Assembly (NCBI RefSeq): GCF_001884105.1
Contig: NZ_MACI01000089.1
Coordinates: forward strand, 33,696-97,695
Source: Bacillus luti
GTDB taxonomy: Bacteria > Bacillota > Bacilli > Bacillales > Bacillaceae_G
Length of the DNA: 64,000 bases
Reading direction: 5' to 3'
The position numbers and the translations under genes were made by a program. Shown in pieces: positions 19,839 through 28,306 of the stretch. The notes below the pieces were generated by a model. It was not told where the DNA came from. It ran no database searches and was given only the letters and a program-made list of their open reading frames with translations. How positions within the stretch are numbered: the stretch's first letter is position 1; every line of letters begins with the position of its first letter.

Positions 19839-20312
19839 TTACAATTTGTGAGTACGAGAAAGCTTTTTTATAAGTTTAGGAAGTATAGATGTTAATTCCT
19901 TTTTCATACGCTTCGTAAACGATGGATCCCTACCTGAAGTTGAAATCGTTACAACATATTCACCATTTCGGATGACACCAGGCGTGTGAAATGATGATTC
20001 TGTACCATCACTTACAACGTTAACCCATTGAAAATCATGGGCGGCCTGTTTGACCATCATATTTACAGCATGTTGATTTGTAGCTGCATAAATAAGGTGG
20101 GCATCTTTAATATCATCATTAGAAAAAGTTTTTTGCTTCCAAGTAATATAAGGAAGCTCCTTCATTTCCTCACAAATTTTTGGGCTGACAACGGTGACAA
20201 AAGCGCCTGTATCTTTTAATCCAGACGCTTTTCGATATGCGATTTTACCTCCACCAATAATAACAACCACCTTTTTATTTAGATTAAACATAAGAGAGTA
20301 CATGTTATACAT
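19839..20312 (-). CDS. sirC: Precorrin-2 dehydrogenase (SirC/Met8-type)
   Basis: NAD-dependent oxidation of precorrin-2 to sirohydrochlorin, the middle step of siroheme synthesis. 157 residues. The Rossmann motif is VVVIIGGGKIAYRKASGL near the N-terminus, followed by DAHLIYAATN and the conserved GEYVVTISTSGRDPSFTKRMKKEL. It lacks the C-terminal chelatase half of yeast Met8, in line with a separate sirB upstream. ATG 20312 lies eight bases after GGAGGA, which itself is inside the end of sirB. An in-frame GTG at 20318 is too close to the site. Confidence 0.92.
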   Translation of the reverse strand: MYNMYSLMFNLNKKVVVIIGGGKIAYRKASGLKDTGAFVTVVSPKICEEMKELPYITWKQKTFSNDDIKDAHLIYAATNQHAVNMMVKQAAHDFQWVNVVSDGTESSFHTPGVIRNGEYVVTISTSGRDPSFTKRMKKELTSILPKLIKKLSRTHKL

Positions 20313-21015
20313 ACACACATTCCTCCATTCGTTCTAACAATGTTAATTTCATGTATGTATCAAATTGAAGGCAGTTACAAGTCGTAACGTGATCATATTT
20401 TTTTGTATGCAACTTAATTTTCTGAAGCAACAATCCGGTAAAGAGAAGGTACGGCATGACATATACATGGGACGCAGTCGATGTTATAGCCTTGAGTTCA
20501 GCAGTAAAAGAGGGCGTTCCTTTCGTTAAAAAGGAGCAACATACTGGCATACCGAGTTTTCGTTCGACAGCTGCTCCGATTTGTTGTAATTCATGTATCG
20601 GCTGTGGATCACTACTGCCTCGCCCTACGAGTAAAATACTACTCTCTTGCATTGGCATAGCTTCACGTATTCTTTTCACTACAAGTTCCACCATATGTGA
20701 ATGTGTACTAAAAGGTGATACAACTGAAAATGTGATATATGGATATTTCTTTTGCATTTTCTCTATCTCAAAAGGTATATCACGTTTATAGTGAGCTGCT
20801 GCAAATAATAAAACAGGTACAATCATTATTTCGGTTGCGCCCTCTAGTATTGTTTCTGTAACTGCATCTGAAATAGTAGATGTTGTTAGTTCCAGAAAAG
20901 CTATTTTTTGAATTCTTTCGTTACGTTCTTTCATAACAGATTGAATAAAGTGAATGAATTGATTGTTACCTTCTTGGAGCCGGCTCCCATGTCCAACATA
21001 TACAATTCCTTTCAT
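20305..21015 (-). CDS. sirB: Sirohydrochlorin ferrochelatase SirB (CbiX family)
   Basis: Inserts ferrous iron into sirohydrochlorin to give siroheme. 236 residues. The N-terminal VYVGHGSR is the CbiX/SirB signature with the metal-binding His. A second half carries LLVGRGSSDP, the usual His there being replaced by Arg. It overlaps cobA-hemD by four bases upstream and runs over the sirC start downstream, so translation is coupled. Confidence 0.93.
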   Translation of the reverse strand: MKGIVYVGHGSRLQEGNNQFIHFIQSVMKERNERIQKIAFLELTTSTISDAVTETILEGATEIMIVPVLLFAAAHYKRDIPFEIEKMQKKYPYITFSVVSPFSTHSHMVELVVKRIREAMPMQESSILLVGRGSSDPQPIHELQQIGAAVERKLGMPVCCSFLTKGTPSFTAELKAITSTASHVYVMPYLLFTGLLLQKIKLHTKKYDHVTTCNCLQFDTYMKLTLLERMEECVYV

Positions 21016-22436
21016 TGTCTCACCATGTCTTTCTTCATAATAATGTCTTGTAATTGCTTATCTACATTATGAAACCCGACTTTATTCGCATAGTGTAAAG
21101 TTGGAATTTCGGTATACGAGAATGGGAGAGTAAGAATATCGATAAAGCCAAGGCGTTTTATTTCTGCTAAAAATGTATCAATGGAAGCACGTCCTTCAAA
21201 TACAATGCTATCCCATGAAAATTCAGAAAGCATACGAGAATGAATTTCATCGAAGCGATGATCAATTGTATACTCATGGGTCATCATGTAGAATCCTGCA
21301 CCAATTTTTTCTTGAATAAAAGCAATTCGGTTAATGTTTCGACCTAAATAAATAGTAGACTGAGAAGAAAATTGTGCTGGTTTACTTAACAATCCATACT
21401 GCATAAGCTTTTCTTGAACAGAAAGGTTCATAAATTGAAATTCCGCGTGTAAGGAACGAATATCTTTATGATATTTACTGCATGATCGCATTAAGGTTTC
21501 TACACTTTCAGCTGAACAAAATACAAGGCGATCAACGTTAAAAATTTCATTGATTTGTTCAGAGGTTAATGTGAATTCTTTCTTTTTGAAAGTTGGAATT
21601 TGATATATTTCTGCACCGGATTCTTGTAATTTTTGCTTCGTTAAACTTGTTTTATTTGTTGCGGATGCAAATAAAACTTTTTTACCATGTAATGGTGTAC
21701 GTTCTTTCCAAGCGATTTGATTACGTAAGGAAACGACATCACCAACAACTGTCATTGATGGATTAGAAATATTTTCGTTTTTGACGATAGGAACAATGGT
21801 TGAAAGTGTTCCTGTGACAACGCGCTGTTTACCAGTTGTACCCCATTCAATGACTGCTACTGGCGTATCGTCTTTTTTTCCTGCTTGTAGTAAGTTTTCA
21901 CAAATTGTAGGTAAGTTTTTTATACCCATGTAGTAAGCGATTGTGTCACTATTGTGGGATGAATTATATTTTCCATGATTGGCTAAAGGACCTTTTGTAT
22001 GCCCAGTTAGTAAAGTTACACTATTACTATAGTTACGGTGGGTGAGGGGGATACCTGCATAGCTACTAGCGGCGATGCTAGATGTAATACCTGGTACAAT
22101 TTCATACGGAATGTTCGCTGTTGCTAAAGTTTCTGCTTCTTCACCAACACGGCCAAAAATAGATGGATCTCCGCCCTTTAATCGAACAACGATTTTTCCT
22201 TCTTTCGCAAATTGAAGAAGGTGGGCGTTAATTATTTCTTGTCGCATAATATGATTCTTTGGCATTTTTCCGCAATAAATAAGTTCACATGTTTCTTTTG
22301 TATAACTAAGAAAGAAAGGGTTTAATAAACGGTCATATAAAACGATATCTGCACGTTTTAAACAATCTATCGCTTTCTTTGTAATAAGCCCTTCATCACC
22401 TGGTCCTGCACCAACTAAATATACATATCCGTTCAT
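21012..22436 (-). CDS. cobA-hemD: Fused uroporphyrinogen-III methyltransferase / uroporphyrinogen-III synthase (CobA-HemD)
   Basis: 474 residues. The first about 240 are SUMT: VGAGPGDEGLIT, RLKGGDPSIFGRVGEE and GIPLTHR are all present. It methylates uroporphyrinogen III to precorrin-2. The remaining about 230 residues resemble the bilobed HemD fold (KKVLFASATNKTSLTKQKL; later WDSIVFEGRASIDTFL) but are divergent, so synthase activity is less certain than the methyltransferase. It starts the siroheme part of the operon, 59 bases after nirD, with a hairpin in between. Confidence 0.9.
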   Translation of the reverse strand: MNGYVYLVGAGPGDEGLITKKAIDCLKRADIVLYDRLLNPFFLSYTKETCELIYCGKMPKNHIMRQEIINAHLLQFAKEGKIVVRLKGGDPSIFGRVGEEAETLATANIPYEIVPGITSSIAASSYAGIPLTHRNYSNSVTLLTGHTKGPLANHGKYNSSHNSDTIAYYMGIKNLPTICENLLQAGKKDDTPVAVIEWGTTGKQRVVTGTLSTIVPIVKNENISNPSMTVVGDVVSLRNQIAWKERTPLHGKKVLFASATNKTSLTKQKLQESGAEIYQIPTFKKKEFTLTSEQINEIFNVDRLVFCSAESVETLMRSCSKYHKDIRSLHAEFQFMNLSVQEKLMQYGLLSKPAQFSSQSTIYLGRNINRIAFIQEKIGAGFYMMTHEYTIDHRFDEIHSRMLSEFSWDSIVFEGRASIDTFLAEIKRLGFIDILTLPFSYTEIPTLHYANKVGFHNVDKQLQDIIMKKDMVRQ

Positions 22437-22460
22437 AATCGCACCTCATCTATTTTTATT

Positions 22461-22491
22461 TAAAAGGAAGCCAGGGGGAGGCTTCCTTTTG
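22461..22491 (-). terminator. Internal hairpin between nirD and cobA-hemD, possible partial terminator
   Basis: AAAAGGAAGCC / GGCTTCCTTTT with a 7-base loop, followed on the minus strand by TTTTAAATAAAAAT. Read-through is likely because the siroheme genes have no obvious promoter of their own. It may set the ratio of reductase to cofactor enzymes. Confidence 0.6.
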
Positions 22492-22495
22492 TAAA

Positions 22496-22813
22496 TTACA
22501 TGTATATATAAATATCACCATCAATAATTTCTACCTCGTACGTTTGAATACAGCCGTCATCAGGTTTTTGAACTTCACCTGTTATTAATGAAATTTTCCA
22601 ATCATGTAGTGGACAAAAGACGAATTCACCAGATACAATTCCTTCTGCTAACGGTCCGTTTTTATGAGGACAACGATTTTCTACAGCCCGAATATCGTCA
22701 TTTGAAAGACGGAATAGAGCGATAGACATACCTTTCATTTGCACCTCTTTACCGATTTGTATAGGAAGGTCTTCTGCACTCATAACTTTTATTTTTTCTT
22801 TCGTTTGTATCAT
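22496..22813 (-). CDS. nirD: Nitrite reductase small subunit NirD (Rieske type)
   Basis: 105 residues. The Rieske [2Fe-2S] ligands are visible as CPHKNGPLAEG and, 17-18 residues on, CPLHDW. It partners the large subunit in NADH-dependent six-electron reduction of nitrite to ammonium in the cytoplasm. It lies 15 bases after nirB. Confidence 0.93.
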   Translation of the reverse strand: MIQTKEKIKVMSAEDLPIQIGKEVQMKGMSIALFRLSNDDIRAVENRCPHKNGPLAEGIVSGEFVFCPLHDWKISLITGEVQKPDDGCIQTYEVEIIDGDIYIYM

Positions 22814-22828
22814 TTAGATCACGGCTCC

Positions 22829-25234
22829 TTATTTCACAGTTTCTACTTCATACATCGCTTTTAATGATCTCGTTTCTAATGCTTGTCCCCATGCCTCAGT
22901 ATAAGTGCTACGAGCTGTTTGGAAGCGTGCATTTAGCATAGTAACCATACTCGCATCTTGTAGTATTTCTTTTATGTGATCGAAGCCTAAACGTTCTGTC
23001 CAGTAGGCAGTACGCTCTCCGTAAATACCAGTTTCACGATAATATTGCATGTAAGCTGTAGCGATGCGCAGGACATCATCTTCAGTAGGGACAATCATTA
23101 CAAAATCAGCTTTGCGTACTTCCGTACCACCATTTCCGCCAATATAAAGTTGGTATCCATTTTCGACACAAACAACGCCAAAATCTTTCGTCAATACTTC
23201 CGCACAGTTACGCGGACAGCCAGTTACACCCATCTTCATTTTATGAGGTGTATCTACCATTTCTAATGATTGTTCAAGGAGCATACCAAGTCCTAATGAA
23301 TCTTTCGTACCGAAACGGCAAAAACGAGAACCAACACATGATTTTACATTACGAAGCGATTTTGAATACGCATATCCCGAAGTCATATTTAAGTCAGCCC
23401 ATACGTTAGGTAAATCTTGTTTTTTTACACCATATAAGCCGATTCGGCTCGCACCTGTAATTTTCACAAGAGGGACGTTATATTTTTTCGCAACTTCAGC
23501 AATTTTCATTAAATCATCAGCTGTTGTAACGCCCCCGTACATACGTGGAATAACAGAGAATGTCCCATCGTGCTGGATGTTACCATTCATTCTTTCATTA
23601 ACGAAACGGGAGGCTTTATCATCTTCATATTCTTCTGGAATCGCCATACGTAAATAGTAATTTAAAGCAGGACGACATTTCGAACAGCCATCTTCATGTA
23701 CAAAACCAAGAACATTCCGTACTTCTTTTGGAGATTTTAAACCTTTCTCGTGAATGGCCGCTACGACTTCATCTCGTGATAAACTTGTACATCCGCACAT
23801 ACCAGCAGACTGCGCAAAAGCATCAAAGGCATCTCCGAGTGTATGAGATAAAACTTGTTCCACAAGCGGACGGCATTTACCACAAGATCCCGCGGCTTTC
23901 GTACATCCTTTAACTTCTTCAAAAGTAGTTAACTCTTGCTCTAAAATGGCATGAACGATTGTACCTTTCGTAACACCATTACATCCACAAATTGTGTCAT
24001 CCGCACTCATTGTAGCAACGTCAAGTTCACTTTCTTCACCAGCTTTGTGAAGAAGGGAAGCGGTTGTATATTCTTGTACATCTTCTTCTTTCTTTAACAT
24101 ACTAAAGAGTCGTGTACCATCAGCAGTATCCCCGTATAAAACGATACCAACGACTTTATTGTCACGAATTAATACTTTTTTATAGGAACGTTTACATTCA
24201 TCAAAGATTGATATTGCTTTCGTTTGATCATCTTCATAAATTTGGCCAGCAGAGAATAAATCACAACCAGCAACTTTTAATTGCGTACCAACGATACTGC
24301 CCGTGTATCCATTCGTTTGTAAATTCGTTATATGTTTCGCTAATATTGTGCCTTGTTCATAGAGAGGGGCAACAAGTCCATATGCGATACCATCATGTTC
24401 TGCACATTCACCAACTGCATAAATGGATTCATCATTTGTTAGCATATAGTCATTGACTACAATGCCGCGATTGACAAGTAAACCAGCATCTCTTGCTACT
24501 TGCGTATTTGGGCGTATTCCGACGGCCATTACGATTAAATCACAATCTACAACTTCACCATCTTCAAATTGAATGCCCACAACATGGTCTGTCCCAAGAA
24601 TTTTTACAGTTTTCTTTTCCATTAGAAACTTCATGCCTTGTGCTTCTAAATCTTCACGCAGAAGAGAAGCTGCTTTCGTATCTAATTGTTGTTCCATTAA
24701 GCTAGGCATTAAATGAACAACATGTACGTCCATTCCTAAGTCAATAAGACCTCTTGCGGCTTCTAAACCAAGTAACCCACCACCAATGACAACGGCCTTT
24801 TTCTTTTCTTTAGCGATATCAATCATAAACTGTGTATCTTCAATAGTTCGAAATCCTGTTACACCAGAAAGAGTGGAGCCTTCAATAGGTAAAATAAAAG
24901 CGCTAGAACCTGTTGCGACAATGAGTTTGTCATATGTAAGAGTACGATTCTTTTCTGTGATAATGATTTTTTCTTCTCGGTTAATACTCTGAACTCTTTC
25001 ATCTGTATACAAGGTTATTTCGTTTTCCTCATACCAACTGTATTCATTCATAATGATATCTTGCATATTTGTTTTGCCTTGTAAAACATGAGAGAGCATA
25101 ATGCGATTGTAGTTTGGGTGCGGTTCATCTCCAAAAATAGTAACCTCATATAAATCACTATCATGTTTTAGTATTTCTTCTATACAACGTATGCCAGCCA
25201 TACCATTTCCGATCATAACTAAACGTTTTTTCAT
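22829..25234 (-). CDS. nirB: NADH-dependent nitrite reductase large subunit NirB
   Basis: 801 residues. Domain order: FAD/NAD oxidoreductase (IGNGMAGIRC at 7-16; second dinucleotide site VVIGGGLLGLEAARG near 150), two BFD-like Cys-rich [2Fe-2S] segments (CGCNG...SCGKCRP and MCGCTSLSRDEV...GCSKCRP, about 415-530), then the sulfite/nitrite reductase half with CVGSRFCRFG and GCPRNCAE, which bind the siroheme-[4Fe-4S] centre. The start ATG 25234 follows AAGGGGC. First gene of the FNR-headed operon with nirD and siroheme genes, making enzyme and cofactor together. Confidence 0.96.
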   Translation of the reverse strand: MKKRLVMIGNGMAGIRCIEEILKHDSDLYEVTIFGDEPHPNYNRIMLSHVLQGKTNMQDIIMNEYSWYEENEITLYTDERVQSINREEKIIITEKNRTLTYDKLIVATGSSAFILPIEGSTLSGVTGFRTIEDTQFMIDIAKEKKKAVVIGGGLLGLEAARGLIDLGMDVHVVHLMPSLMEQQLDTKAASLLREDLEAQGMKFLMEKKTVKILGTDHVVGIQFEDGEVVDCDLIVMAVGIRPNTQVARDAGLLVNRGIVVNDYMLTNDESIYAVGECAEHDGIAYGLVAPLYEQGTILAKHITNLQTNGYTGSIVGTQLKVAGCDLFSAGQIYEDDQTKAISIFDECKRSYKKVLIRDNKVVGIVLYGDTADGTRLFSMLKKEEDVQEYTTASLLHKAGEESELDVATMSADDTICGCNGVTKGTIVHAILEQELTTFEEVKGCTKAAGSCGKCRPLVEQVLSHTLGDAFDAFAQSAGMCGCTSLSRDEVVAAIHEKGLKSPKEVRNVLGFVHEDGCSKCRPALNYYLRMAIPEEYEDDKASRFVNERMNGNIQHDGTFSVIPRMYGGVTTADDLMKIAEVAKKYNVPLVKITGASRIGLYGVKKQDLPNVWADLNMTSGYAYSKSLRNVKSCVGSRFCRFGTKDSLGLGMLLEQSLEMVDTPHKMKMGVTGCPRNCAEVLTKDFGVVCVENGYQLYIGGNGGTEVRKADFVMIVPTEDDVLRIATAYMQYYRETGIYGERTAYWTERLGFDHIKEILQDASMVTMLNARFQTARSTYTEAWGQALETRSLKAMYEVETVK

Positions 25235-25283
25235 TTTCGTTGCCCCTTTTTATGTGAAATATTGAACAAAGAATTATATTTTT

Positions 25284-25326
25284 ATTATAGAAAATCAAAA
25301 AAGGGGGAGATGTGATATTTATCACA
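25284..25326 (-). promoter_or_regulatory. Perfect FNR box and -10 of the nirB operon
   Basis: TGTGATATTTATCACA at 25311-25326 is an exact consensus. The -10 TATAAT (complement of 25284-25289) lies 32 bases away centre to centre, giving a start near 25277 and a 43-base leader. Confidence 0.88.
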
Positions 25327-25396
25327 TCTTTATAATAATTCACAAATTGTTAAAATTCGGATTTGTATGAGGGGGAGGTGGATATTTTTCGCAAAA

Positions 25397-25436
25397 TGAA
25401 AAAGCAGGACATGAGTATTTTTACTCATATCCTGCG
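25397..25436 (-). terminator. Terminator after ric
   Basis: GCAGGACATGAGTA / TACTCATATCCTGC stem, followed on the minus strand by TTTTTCATTTTGC. It lies just past the ric stop. Confidence 0.88.
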
Positions 25437-25442
25437 CTATAT

Positions 25443-26150
25443 TTATGCTCGTGTAATTGCACGAGGAAATAAAATATTATTCTCTAAATGAATATGCTCA
25501 AATAAATCAGACTCGAGCGCTTCAAGGCGTTGATAAACAAGTCGATAAGTGCCGCAAGCTCCTTCTGGAGGAGTAAAGTCATTAGTCACTTTACGAAGTT
25601 CTTTTATAATATTTCCGGCATGATTGTGCTCACTTTCTAGTTCATCTACTACTTTACGTAACTTTGCATAGTTTTCATCAGTTGGATTTCGTTCGAATTC
25701 TAAAATTAATGGGAAATCTTCCGTTTCTTCCTTAATTAAATGCTGCTCTAATTCCATTTTAAGTTCATGAAATAGCTTATGAATTTGAGCTAAATGAGGC
25801 TGACTTGCCCCATGAACGCGTAATACTTTCGTTACATAAGGGCTTAACTGTGGTAATTCTTCATTTAAATAGCGATGATGCTTATTAATTACATAATCAA
25901 TCAATTCGTGATAAGAAGCGTTTTTCCAATCTATTTCAGATTCATTTAAGAGTTTCGTATTATGATAAAGCGTATTTAACTCTGTAAGTACTTCTGTTGC
26001 TGATAAATTTCTTTCATGAATTGCATCAATCAGTGGCTTATTACCGCCACAACAAAAGTCTATTCTATATGATTTAAAAAGATCACTAGCTTTCGGAAAT
26101 TGTGTAACAATCTCACCGACAATAGAAGTTTCAGTAAATGTATGTTCCAT
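25443..26150 (-). CDS. ric: Di-iron iron-sulfur-cluster repair protein Ric (ScdA/YtfE)
   Basis: Repairs iron-sulfur clusters damaged by nitric oxide or oxidants. 235 residues. The N-terminal DUF542 domain contains FPKASDLFKSYRIDFCCGG. The following hemerythrin-like HHE domain has di-iron His/Glu ligands (NKHHRYLNEELP, HELKMELEQHLIKEE, ESEHNHAGNI, HIHLENNILFPRA). ATG 26150 follows GGAGGC. The open frame back to 26231 lacks a site. An FNR-like box precedes it, fitting production during nitrate and nitrite respiration, when nitric oxide arises. Confidence 0.94.
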   Translation of the reverse strand: MEHTFTETSIVGEIVTQFPKASDLFKSYRIDFCCGGNKPLIDAIHERNLSATEVLTELNTLYHNTKLLNESEIDWKNASYHELIDYVINKHHRYLNEELPQLSPYVTKVLRVHGASQPHLAQIHKLFHELKMELEQHLIKEETEDFPLILEFERNPTDENYAKLRKVVDELESEHNHAGNIIKELRKVTNDFTPPEGACGTYRLVYQRLEALESDLFEHIHLENNILFPRAITRA

Positions 26151-26189
26151 ATGAATGCCTCCATAAAGTTTAATGTGATAACTAAACCA

Positions 26190-26232
26190 AGAATAGCAAT
26201 AAATTAAAATGAGTGTGGTGATATAAATCACT
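26190..26232 (-). promoter_or_regulatory. Degenerate FNR box and -10 of ric
   Basis: On the minus strand AGTGATATAAATCACC (26217-26232) is FNR-like with one mismatch per half-site. A -10 TATTCT (complement of 26190-26195) lies again 32 bases away centre to centre. The shared geometry raises confidence in a weak box. Confidence 0.65.
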
Positions 26233-26299
26233 TAATATGTGTCATTTTTGAGAACTCGTCTAAAAAGAGAAAGAGGTAGTAAATGTAAGACGTTACAAT

Positions 26300-26331
26300 A
26301 AAAAAGAAGCTTCTAGTAAGCTTCTTTTTTA
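26300..26331. terminator. Bidirectional terminator
   Basis: AAAAAAGAAGCTT / AAGCTTCTTTTTT around a 5-base loop. It lies just past the stop of the minus-strand excalibur gene. Confidence 0.88.
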
Positions 26332-26334
26332 TTA

Positions 26335-27288
26335 CTATTTTTCACATGCAACTCCATCGCCGTCGCGATCAAGTTTAGAGCTATAACCTGGTTGATCTCT
26401 ATATAATGGAGCTTTTCCATCATTTTTTACTTCAGTACAATTTTTGTAAGTTACATTACTATTGTTATTTGCAGCGGGTTTTGTTTGAGCTTGTTGAGCT
26501 TTTTGCTGTTCTTCTTGTTGTTTACGAGCTAGTTCATCAGCTTGTCGTTGTTGTTCCTCTTGTTGTTTACGAGCCTGCTCATCAGCTTGGCGCTTTTGTT
26601 CTTCTTGCTGTTTACGAGTCTTGTTCATCAGCCAGGCGCTTTTGTTCTTCTTGCTGTTTACGAGCCTGTTCATCAGCCAGACGCTTTTGTTCTTCTTGTT
26701 GTTTACGAGCCTGTTCATCAGCTTGGCGTTTTTCATCTTGCTGTTTACGAGCTAGTTCATCAGCCTGGCGTTTCTCATCTTCTTGCTTACGAGCTAGTTC
26801 ATCGGCTTTACGTTTTTCATCTTCTTGTTTACGAACTTTTTCGTCCGCTTCTTTCTTTTCTAGTTCTTTTTTCTGTTCGCTATCTTTTTGTTCTTCATTG
26901 TTTGAGGCAACTTTTTGGTTAGTTGCTGTTGTTTTTTCAGAAGAGGGAGCTGAAATACTTGAGAATGTAACAAATAGGACAAATAAAACAGCTGTAATAA
27001 TAAATTGTTTTTTTGCTACACCTGTCTTTTTAATTACAGATAAGATTGCTAGCACAAGGAAGAAAACAAATAAAACAAAACTTAAAATAGAAAAGAATTC
27101 AACAATTGGGTTATTAGAAGTCTCAGCACTAGTTATTATTAATACAATCGAAATCATAAAAAGAATAACGGCAGGACGACCATATTGTTTTGCTTTTCCA
27201 TTTTCTTAAAGAATGAAACGATGCATAAGATTAAAAGAATGATAGCAATTAAAAATAAAGCTACACCAATATTACTCAAAATAGCCAT
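26335..27288 (-). pseudogene. Excalibur calcium-binding membrane protein broken by two frameshifts
   Basis: Intended product: ATG 27288 (behind AGAGGT), two or three membrane segments, a long charged coiled-coil region of repeats around RKQQEEQKRLADEQA, and a C-terminal excalibur domain with the DRDGDGVACE calcium motif. A base appears lost in an A-run near 27200-27205, since correct continuation (KAKQYGRPAVILFMISIV) is in another frame. A base appears gained near 26616-26626 inside a repeat unit (ACAAGACTC against ACAGGCTC in sister repeats). The shifts cancel in phase, but the middle frame stops right after the second site, so full-length protein is not expected. Sequencing error at either site is possible. 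Confidence 0.75.
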
Positions 27289-27496
27289 TTTCATACCTCT
27301 ATTTATAAGATTTTCACTATTGATTATATAGGAACTTATTGGATATTACACGTTTTATATAAATTTAGAAAATTGATGTTTTTAATAGACTTATAAACAT
27401 TTATTCTGTATATAAAGAAAAATAGATATAAATCCTATTACTTTTTGAAAGAAAATTCATAAAGTATAGTATATCGATTGAAAGGAGGAGAGCTGA

Positions 27497-27649
27497 ATGG
27501 AATTTCAATTGTTAGTAAATTGTATACTACAAGAAGGTAATGCGTACTTTTTAGTAACGAAGGTGGACGATGTTATTACGTTAAAAGTACCGATTACAGC
27601 GGGAGTTGCAGGATTGTTTTTAGCTTTTGGTGTACCAAGATGTTCTTAA
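27497..27649 (+). CDS. Small hydrophobic-tailed protein (50 residues), unknown
   Basis: ATG 27497 lies eight bases after a strong AAAGGAGG. The product begins MEFQLLVNCILQEGNAYFLV, has a polar middle and a hydrophobic end (AGVAGLFLAFGVPRCS). It is short and clean, with a hairpin right behind, so I think it is real. I do not recognise the family. Confidence 0.65.
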   Translation: MEFQLLVNCILQEGNAYFLVTKVDDVITLKVPITAGVAGLFLAFGVPRCS

Positions 27650-27663
27650 TTTAAATCTCTATA

Positions 27664-27693
27664 GTAGAAAGAGGAGGACAAGCCTCTTTCTAC
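27664..27693 (+). terminator. Hairpin after the 50-residue gene
   Basis: GTAGAAAGAGG / CCTCTTTCTAC stem with an 8-base loop. The T-run is poor (TTATACATAA), so it is a weak terminator. Confidence 0.55.
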
Positions 27694-27864
27694 TTATACA
27701 TAATTATATTATGTTAACTTAAATGTTATTTTTGTAATAGCACGTTTAAAAGGGACATGCATATACTATAATGTTTCATTTGCTGTTATTGATGAACACT
27801 AGTCTTAAGAAATGTATGGAGTGAATTTTTTAAAGTTATGAAAATAAAAGAGGTGCTATTATAT

Positions 27865-28074
27865 ATGAAAAGACGAACATTTGATATTCCAGTTGTATTG
27901 CGAAGAGAGTGGTTTTTAATAGAATTAGCTCATTTAACGAAAAAATATGGAATTGAAATTGCTATTTGTCAAACGGAAGCTACACCGTTCTTAAGGGATC
28001 AAGTTACGGAATTAAAAATAGGATCAGGGCTCCAATACGATAAATATGATGATGAGTATGTCATTGATTTATAA
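27865..28074 (+). CDS. Conserved-looking small protein (69 residues), unknown
   Basis: Starts at ATG 27865, nine bases after AAAGAGGTG. The in-frame ATG 27838 overlaps that region and has no site. The product is mixed polar and non-polar (MKRRTFDIPVVLRREWF at the start, acidic YDKYDDEYVIDL at the end), with no signal peptide or membrane segment. A strong terminator follows. I do not recognise the function. Confidence 0.7.
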   Translation: MKRRTFDIPVVLRREWFLIELAHLTKKYGIEIAICQTEATPFLRDQVTELKIGSGLQYDKYDDEYVIDL

Positions 28075-28077
28075 TAA

Positions 28078-28130
28078 AGAAGCTGCGTATAAACGGTTAT
28101 GAACAAGACCTTTTATACGCAGCTTTTTTG
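28078..28130 (+). terminator. Terminator
   Basis: AAGCTGCGTATAAA / TTTATACGCAGCTT stem with a 20-base loop, then TTTTTG. Confidence 0.85.
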
Positions 28131-28306
28131 TGAGAACTGTATTGAGAAATTTTTAATGCGCTTATTAAGAAAAGGAATGAGTAAATGTTGCGAGAATAAC
28201 GATTTATAAGGAAGGACAGTTACTATTTATTGTATATGCAAAAGAAAGTTAGAAATAAATAACTAAAATAAAAATAGTGCTTCCTTTCAAAAAAGGGGGA
28301 ATGTTA

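Noticed and set aside
26406-27209. 267-codon plus-strand frame opposite the excalibur pseudogene
   Set aside because: Produced by the Gln/Glu-rich repeats read in antisense. Low-complexity Leu/Phe/Ser product without a start signal.
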